64,000 nt of DNA, taken from contig JAPTHN010000008.1 in assembly GCA_026936325.1 (NCBI GenBank), positions 21,412,703-21,476,702 of the forward strand, written 5' to 3'. Of the stretch, positions 56,889 through 64,000 are shown piece by piece. The translations under genes and the position numbers were made by a program. The DNA comes from Platynereis dumerilii (lineage: Eukaryota > Annelida > Polychaeta > Phyllodocida > Nereididae). Below the pieces are notes generated by a model. That model made no database searches. It worked only from the letters and a program-made list of their open reading frames with translations, and was not told where the DNA came from. How positions within the stretch are numbered: the stretch's first letter is position 1; each line of letters begins with the position of its first letter.

Positions 56889-58982
56889 TAGAGTAGCGCG
56901 GGGCATGCAGCCCCCCTTAACTTCGAGGTGTGATTTGACCTACTTTTTGTGGTCGATTATTTGAATGCTTATGCTGTCAGGAAGGGATCACTTGACTCTA
57001 CTTATAACTAGTGAAACAAATGTCTACCAATTTTAATAAAGGAGTTACGGTCCTTTTTGTAAAAAATTTAAAATGGCCTTCCTACCCCACCCATCGGGCA
57101 AGAAGCCCCCCTATTATAATCCTATGGCAATTTTTTTTTGCGAGCGCATTCAGCTTAAAAGTTATTTCTTGGGGTTCTTCTATCATTTTAAGGAATTCTA
57201 TTTACTTTTTCAGAATTTCAGAATTTTTCTGTTAATACGTTTATTTTTCAATATTTCTTGCCCGGTTTCAATTTCGGCCAAATTTTTCTATTTCAATTAG
57301 CTATTCCATCAAGATTTAAGGTAAAGTACACATTATTAAATGGTTCCTGAAGCAGTTTCGAGGCCTCAGTGAAGGGGGCCTCATGCCCCATGCCATGTGG
57401 GGCCTCTCGTCCCAAACCCACATATTTTAATTTGACCTCTATATTTTGAGCTAAAATGCAAAAAACATGATCCAAATCATATTTATGTGATGGTCATAAA
57501 GTGAAGCAATGCAGATAACCATTATACTTTAAAAAAATTCCAAAGTTGTTTCTGACAACCACTTCCAAAGAATTAATCAAAGTTACAAAAACCATGCACC
57601 CTTTTTTGATTCTTTAATTACTACTGGGTGAAAGCACAGTTAGCGCCTCAATATTTGGCCCATATGACCTAATAATTATTTTCACCAGAAGTGCAAGTGC
57701 AGTACATCACTTTAAACCTAATACTGTGTAGAATACAGAATTATGTTTGTCTAATAAATCAAGACAGGTATTTGCTGGGCTGCTATGTACTACATTATGA
57801 AAGTTCCATGAAAATCTAGGTTTTTCTGCTGAAATGGACCATTGGCTTTTCGACAGTTTTCGCAGATGTGATATGGACAGTTGGCATGAACTGTGACCAA
57901 TTAAATTTTTGAGCCTTGTCAGCGTTCACTAAAATAATCCAAATTTGTCACTAAACATAGTGTCCCTGCTTTATTCGTGACAAACCAGACCTCCAAACAT
58001 CAGTCCCCAGACTAATTTGAACATTTTTGTGGACGTAATGGACGGACATTTACACTTTTTAGCCTGGTGTCAAGTGTATAAGTTAAATTCATTGTGTTTT
58101 TTAATTTTTCAGTTGCATACATAGGTAGAGAGAGATAGACATGCATTTCTATCTCAGTTGACGTGTTAGCTGGTCTTTAATTCATTTAAATTACCAAAAA
58201 ATCAGTTGTGGACGTAATGGACGGACATCTATTTTAGCCATTAAAGGTTCTTGTATCTTACAATCATCAGTGGCCATTGGAAATTTTTTGCTTGAATTCA
58301 TTAAACCAATATCATATCTAGTCAAAAGCTTCAAATTCTGCTAATTATTACATAAAAATACCCTCCAGCCAGCCTTTTGAACCCCTGACTGTAAATTTGC
58401 AAAAATATGGTTACAAGCAGACCTTTTCTTTGGACATCATGGCTGCCATAATCATCATATTGAAAAGTCAGCCAATGGTCCCTACAGAAGGCCAGGGAGG
58501 TACAGTAAACAGATAATGTCACCGGCAGAATGTGAACTAAGTATTAGGCTACAGCATTGCTGGAATAGATGGTGCTTCAGAAAAAGGGCCACTGGTTACA
58601 TGCTAAAATTAACAAATGATACCCACTTTAAAGGTCTGCCCAGAGCATGGTTTCAATTGTATGCTCATGAAAAATGCCTAAATTTCTCAGATTTACTTGT
58701 TGGTCAAGCTTAAATACTGCACTGTTTCTTCTTTATGTCAGAAATTGGTTTATAGGACCCTAAATTTACTTTTATGTGATCAAAACGCAATTGAGGCCCT
58801 TACTGTGCTTTCACCCTACTATGGTTTGGTGCTGTTTGCCCTGAAAATTTGTGACGTCACCTAAAAAGCCTTTAGCTTCAATCCTATCAATAAGAAAAAG
58901 CACCAAAAATATAAGTTAAGATATAACCTTGGGGGGGGGGGGCCTCTCACCTAACCTGGGCTTCTCGCCCCGACCTACTCTA
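56889..58982. mobile_element. 2.1-kb imperfect inverted-repeat element
   Basis: TAGAGTAGCGCGGGGC at 56889 mirrors TAGAGTAGGTCGGGGC (complement) at 58982. Deeper, GGGTGAAAGCACAGT at 57625 mirrors the complement at about 58800-58816, and TTCTG...GACCATTGGCT at about 57823 mirrors about 58467-58490. GGGGCCTCTCGCCC-like motifs repeat toward both ends (57095, 57390, 58943). A GGACGTAATGGACGGACAT string occurs twice (58032 and 58210). No transposase frame, and flanks give no clear duplication. Confidence 0.55.
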
Positions 58983-60424
58983 CCTGATGCAATGCCTTGT
59001 AATTGTGTTTATATATAGTAATGATAATAATATGCTAATTTGGTATACTTCTTAGAGCAATAATCATATTAATTTATCGATACAGGTTCCTGAATGAACA
59101 TAATATTTGGATATTTCTCAATTTGCTAATTTTAAAAAGTCTGCATGAATATTTTGATTATTGTTCCTCAAAATAATCAGTTATGCACAAAGATTCAAAG
59201 AATTTGTTTTTTAAAGTTGGTTTGGTAGATTAATTTCCCCTGCACAAGGACACATGGAGCTAATTTGTCACTTTCTTGTTTGTTGATTGCAAATTGGTCT
59301 GAGCATCGGTCTGGAACTGATTTCTGCAATTTTGTGTGGAAAAAGTTAAAAAGAACATAGAAACAAAGTTGTTGGTGTGCATCACTCCTAACAAATAAGA
59401 GGATAATTACACTGATATAAATGTTGAGAAAGAATCAACATAGTTAGGCTTAGGCCTACTCGAAGGCTGATATACCTATAGATCAATCAATCAATTTTGA
59501 GATATTAAAGTTTTTGTAAGGCGAGACCTGGGGGATCCAGAAAATTAAGGTAGGATTCTGTCGGGATATCGCATCACGGAACGCATAGCTAGCAACATAA
59601 TGCGACTGAGCGGTGATAAAATTAAAAGATTCAACATTTTTGAGAGAATTAGAGGCTATTGATAATGTGGCATCAGCAGAAAAACTTTCAGCAAATAAGA
59701 AAGATGTGAAAAAGCTGAAACAAATCTAGGCCAACTCTATTCATCAAATTATGAACCAAGACTATGGTAATTGGGGTAATTTCACTTAAATTATCAGAAA
59801 TGTCAAATTCAATCATGTGCCTTTCAAAAGCTCCAAAAATAACCATTTTGCTATTAGCTCAACAATTACACAATAATTTTGTTTCAAAGCTACTGTTGGT
59901 TACCATGGCAACAACTACTTGATGTTGCTGACGTCACAGACAGCTGGTACAAGGTTTACCATTGGCATTGGCAATGCTAAAACGCCCACTAGTCAAAGTG
60001 GCTACATGCTCACTGTACACTGCACATTTTTGTAGTAGATTGTGAATCATTGTGCAAAAGTTCCAATGGAATCTCTCCAATTGAAAGTTAGACATCACGA
60101 AGATACTTTTATCATTGGAAAAGCTGGTATCTGACTGGCAATTTTGCATGTTAGCGCCCGGCTAGGGATTAACTCTGTTTACAACAGCAACCAAACAATC
60201 ATATTATCGTTTATTTGCAAAAATTATAAGTTAAAATGTATAATCGAAGGAGCATATGATGTCTAAGTCACATAGACACCTCTTTGTCGGGTTCTAACAT
60301 GCATTTTTGTTAGTTAGAACCCTCCAAATCGGTGTCTAAAGCTCCATGACAATGTACTATCATTGTCTTCGTATTGGTTGGGAAGATAAGTGGTAACAAT
60401 CCTGCATTCTAAACAAAAAGGAGT
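58983..60424. other. No gene; contains a block shared with the 3.1-kb Mutator-like element
   Basis: 60170-60300 matches 41757-41885 (ACAGCAA-CAAACAATCA, TTTAT-TTG, AAAATTATAAGTT, GTCTAAGTCA, GACACCT-TTGTCGGGTTC). Here it is followed by GTTAGTTAGAACCCTCC, the inverse of the GGGTTCTAAC just before, so this copy looks like one end of a small inverted-repeat element. Confidence 0.5.
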
Positions 60425-60915
60425 TATATGGAACCTTTCAGGGTTCTATCAGCTGGTATAGATAAGGAACCCTAAAAGGTTCCATATTCAACTTTTAAAG
60501 AGGTTCCATGCAGTGGCGTAACTGGGGAGTCTCGAGCGGGGGGGCACCTGGGGGGGGCACGCGATTCTCTGGGGGGCACCCTCTATACTAATTGTATATT
60601 TTAGCCAGAGTTGGAAAGTTCATATGGGGGGGCACCTGGGGGGCACAGGTCCAATATGGGGGGGCCTGTGCCCCCCATGCCCCCCGCCATAGGGACGCCA
60701 CTGGTTCCGTGCAACAGCAACCAAAAGCAACTCTTAGATTATCCAGATGCACTGAACTCCCACAATGGAACCCCTTTCAATAAAGTTGGAAACATAGGGT
60801 CCTATAATAATAGGGCCTTCTCACCAAGTATTGAACCTTTTCAATTCAGTTGAACCCTTAAAAAGATTTGGAACCTTTTTTCAGCTATGGGTTCTTTATA
60901 CTATCAAGAACCTTT
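60425..60915. repeat. GGAACCTTT-rich inverted repeat cluster, split by a hAT MITE
   Basis: The hairpin at 60428-60485 pairs ATGGAACCTTTCAGGGTTC with GAACCCTAAAAGGTTCCAT. Further GGAACC/GGTTCC or GAACCTTT copies occur at 60503, 60704, 60764, 60827, 60855, 60872 and 60905. Without the 193-bp insertion the array would be continuous, so it is older than that hAT insertion. Confidence 0.65.
60511..60703. mobile_element. 193-bp hAT-type MITE with 8-bp target duplication
   Basis: Termini CAGTGGCGTAACTGGGG and complement CAGTGGCGTCCCTATGG. Flanking octamers GTTCCATG and GTTCCGTG differ at one base. The interior is runs of G/C (GGGGGGCACCTGGGGGGCAC type). It interrupts the GGAACC-rich repeat that spans 60425-60915. 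Confidence 0.85.
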
Positions 60916-60974
60916 TGCGATAACAGTGTAATATATTTTCGTTTATTCGAATACTATAGGTGATGAATCCCTTG

Positions 60975-61075
60975 ATTTTTAATTAGTTCATACGCCGCGT
61001 TGTTAATCCCATATATTTTCAATTAGTTCAAACTCCGGGTTGTGAATCCAAAATATTTTCAATTCACGAGATTCT
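60975..61075 (+). repeat. Two-and-a-half-copy tandem repeat
   Basis: TTTTAATTAGTTCATACGCC and TTTTCAATTAGTTCAAACTC start two copies, each followed by GTTGT-AATCC. A third start, TTTTCAATTCAC, is truncated. Unit about 45-48 bp. Confidence 0.65.
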
Positions 61076-61079
61076 CATG

Positions 61080-61222
61080 AGCAATGATCTTGAACAACAG
61101 AGAAGAAGGGGATTGTTGAGTTTCTTAGACATTTCTTGTCAATAGTCTTCGATGCTAATGTTTGGCCCGTACCTTTATCTAAGACTATAAATAAAACGAT
61201 TTGATTTGTTTGATTTGTTACC
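61080..61222 (+). mobile_element. Possible LINE 3' end
   Basis: ATAAATAAAACGA is followed by TTTGATTTG repeats (61191-61218), the same layout as other non-LTR 3' ends in this window. No coding remnant precedes it. Left boundary unknown. Confidence 0.3.
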
Positions 61223-63737
61223 ACTTACCACAAGTTTATTTCTCGACTGACAGAGAGCAAAATCTAAAATAATCTCTCACATGGGGTAAATTGTACATAG
61301 TTGAAGACTCCCAATATTCTCCCACTTTTTCTTATCCCATCAATCAATCATTGTGAGCAACCAAAACCGCCTCGACAGAGCTCTGCGCTTTATACTGGTC
61401 TTTCTATCTGAGAAATTAACAAATTATTGAGAGATATTGAGAGATGTAAAATTTCAAACGGTCTAATTTGGTAATCTGTTCACCGGTGCCAATAAATGTC
61501 ACTGCGTTAATGATATTTGGCTATTACTAACTCTCAGTGTATTCCGATTAATTATCAGTCTTAGTTCACCGAAGGCCAGGGCTGACAAATTGGATTTTAG
61601 TTTCTCAGATCAACATCCAACAGATGTTCTGCCTAAAGAAAAAGAAATTGAGCTTACAATTTTACTCATAAAACTTGTATGAAACATTCAACTCTAGTAT
61701 CCATATATTCTAGTGTGAATTTTACAGAGAAAAGACAATTCGCAGTGCTGGTCAGCCTGACCACAGGATGAAACGGCTTTGTAACAAATCGCCACAGAGT
61801 CAATCCGCCCACAGAAAATTGCCACCATCCGTTTGATGTATGACAAACTTCCTTACGATCAATCTACAATAATAAATGACAAAGCGCAACATCCTGCTTA
61901 GAGGTAGACAGGATATCCTGATATAGAAAAACCGAAAGGTTCACGAAGGTAACTGTATATATGATGTAGGCCTATTTATGCCTCTGTTTATTAACAAGTT
62001 CTTGTTTTAACTCTTGTAGTCTGAAGTAAGTAGTAATTAGACATCGATTTTGAGATCCAGATGTTAGATCCTGTTCGGAGGGAGTGATCAAATTGGACCA
62101 AAATATATAAATCACAAGAGAAAAGTGAGGCTAATGGCTGTTTCTCACAATTTTATCATTTCTCTCATTTAGAATAAATTTTTACCATGCCAACATTGTT
62201 GAAATGTTTTCAAAAGCAGTACTGTTAGAAGTGAAATATGTAGGCTAGTGCCTAATCCAAGTTTCATCAAATATGGATAAAAATTCTTTAATTTAAATAA
62301 ATAGATATATAGTACCTTATCAAACTACATATTATACCATGTTAAATTCTGGGATGGTTTTCAGGCAGGATGGTACTCACTACTCAGCATTGGGAAAACA
62401 GTGGAGTATATGGTTGAACTCCCACTCAGCAAGACTCCAAGAATATCCTGGGCCTTGTTTATGTATATGGGAGTTGCTTTGTAGTGTCTTTGGCAGATGT
62501 AGATCTTGTTGATTTACTTTGGTTTTGAGAAATTGATGAATTCTCTGTAAAGACTGATAGATTCCTCCCACGAAAGGAAATTAATCTTCCTCGGAGTGAG
62601 GAATCGTTCACTGTCTGAGACTCCGACGATCTTTCACGTCTGATGTTAGCCGACAAGGGATAACGTTTGACCTATGTTTTAGCTTATAAGATCAAGACCT
62701 TTGTTTTGCTTCACTATCTTAGAAGAACCTGCTCGAGTTGTCTGTAATATGCATAATTGATTCGCGAATGATGGCGAAAATATCCAACGTGTGTGAAAAA
62801 TACTTCAATACTCTGAATCAATAAGAATCAAAGCCAATTAACACACCAATGGTTGAAAATAGTATAAACTCAAGATTACTAATGTTCATTTTGAATACAT
62901 TTCTCACATTTTCTGCTCACAGGCATGAACGTTTCCATTCTAATCGCAGTCACAGGGATTTTAGTATATTATAGAAAGACATATCTTGCAACCATTAAAT
63001 ATTTTTTGTTAAATGATTTCCTTTTTCTTTGACTATCATATTCAAAGTCAAATCCCACAGGAAGAGAGCAAATCTGGACTTGCTATATTTGTAAGGTTGC
63101 AAAATATAATCTTTCTTTCTCACTTTCTTGCAAGCAGCAGTAATTTTGATTTTTCAAATCTACAGCAATGTGAATCTCCTTATGGATCTGGAGGCAATTT
63201 TTAAAGTAATTCTAAACCTTCTTTTAACACAAAATGTGCTGAGCTTGGAATTGTGGATTTCGTCAGACCAAAATGATATCTTATATGGTCCTTTCTATCA
63301 AATAGCTAAGATTATAGCCATATCTAGGATTATGATTGCAACAATATGCCAAATCCTAAATTGATATAGGATTGTATTTTGCTTGTCTGAGATTCCATGA
63401 AAACATTAAATAATTTTTCCTCAAATGAACTGGAAAAATAGATAATATAGGCCTCAGTAAATATTTTGATGGATAGATATATGTGCTTTCAGTTTTTGCT
63501 CAGAATGAAACTGTATTGTGATATACATGGACCAAGTTTTGTTCTCCTAGCCTGGGAGAAATAGAAGGCCCACAGCTTGTCAAGGATTGGTTGGAACGGT
63601 CAAAGTGCTGGAAACAGATGAAGTTGATAGTTAGATGAATGTCAAAACTGGAACCCTTTCTACAGTCTTGGAAAATGTACAAGTTTTACTTGATTTAACT
63701 CGTCTAACCACCAGTGTAGTGTTCAATGCGTTCTCTC
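61223..63737. other. No confirmed gene
   Basis: AT-rich with one exon-like segment (62380-62656). No repeat termini recognised. Confidence 0.4.
62380..62656 (-). other. Possible exon-like segment of unknown identity
   Basis: Two overlapping short frames lie on the minus strand. One encodes MSANIRRERSSESQTVNDSS and continues for 65 residues. Local composition is richer and less repetitive than the surroundings, and a GTGAGT lies near its 3' side at about 62372. No family is recognised and there is no partner exon, so I rate this as weak. Confidence 0.15.
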
Positions 63738-63905
63738 AAGGCTTAATGGATAAGAATGCTTGGCCACTGGCTCTGAGGGCGCGGGTTCAACTTTCACCCT
63801 GGGAACTCACTTTAGTCCGAGCCCATGGGTCATTAAATGCAGGCGGGATGTATAAAGTATTCGATCTATGCTGGGGCAATTGAAAGACCCTGGGCATCCA
63901 AGAAT
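63738..63905 (+). mobile_element. tRNA-derived SINE, third type
   Basis: GGCTTAATGGATAAGAATGC (box A) and GCGGGTTCAACTTTCACC (box B, about 63781-63798) lie 40 bp apart as in tRNA promoters. The body ends near GAAAGACCCTGGGCATCC. It cannot be matched to a second copy in the window. Confidence 0.5.
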
Positions 63906-64000
63906 TAATACCTAGGCCCTAGGGTATGTTCCAGACTCCCAGTCTTCTCATCTCATCATTATACGGTGGTCACTAAAAATGAAAGTGCAGCTCCCTCAAC

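Overview
The window is eukaryotic, AT-rich and repeat-dense. It has introns, tRNA-derived SINEs, non-LTR retrotransposons, many inverted-repeat DNA transposons and long GATA/TATC arrays. The octamer TAGGCCTA recurs far more often than chance, a texture I associate with echinoderm and other marine deuterostome genomes. A marine invertebrate, probably an echinoderm, is my best guess. Nothing looks bacterial or viral.

One host gene can be read completely. It lies on the minus strand with coding exons between 11134 and 8845 and encodes a 297-residue TauD/TfdA-type Fe(II)/2-oxoglutarate dioxygenase with all catalytic residues present. All five coding introns are GT-AG. A likely 5' UTR exon lies near 11968-12010, and the 3' UTR runs toward about 8020 or 7830. 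Its first coding intron carries a 30-bp minisatellite of CCAAT boxes. A few other stretches (46-276 minus, 22030-22220 plus, 32034-32345 minus) may be isolated exons of genes that extend outside the window or into large introns. They are weak.

The rest is mostly mobile DNA. 1.2-3.8 kb: a 2.6-kb element with an 8-bp target duplication and mirrored arrays of ACGGCC. 4.7-5.5 kb: a fold-back element. 6.5-7.8 kb: a LINE 3' fragment followed by a TA-flanked MITE. 12.8-18.2 kb: a 5.4-kb element with CACTGTG-starting inverted repeats, a 5-bp target duplication and mirrored GGCGAGGGTAC arrays, with a mariner-like element and a LINE tail nested inside. 20.0-20.9 kb: another TIR element. 23.0-24.3 kb: a degenerate tandem array. 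25.4-28.9 kb: a non-LTR retrotransposon with an intact 1029-residue ORF on the minus strand. 30.9-39.2 kb: dispersed repeats, a SINE, GATA arrays and two palindromic MITEs. 39.6-40.0 kb: a TACGTA-rich MITE. 40.8-43.9 kb: a Mutator-like element with terminal inverted repeats of about 0.5 kb. 46-55.6 kb: SINEs, hAT-type MITEs and fold-back elements. 56.9-59.0 kb: a large imperfect inverted-repeat element. 60.4-60.9 kb: a hAT MITE nested in a GGAACC-rich repeat. No non-LTR or DNA element except the 25.8-28.9 kb LINE carries a readable enzyme, so the DNA transposons look non-autonomous.
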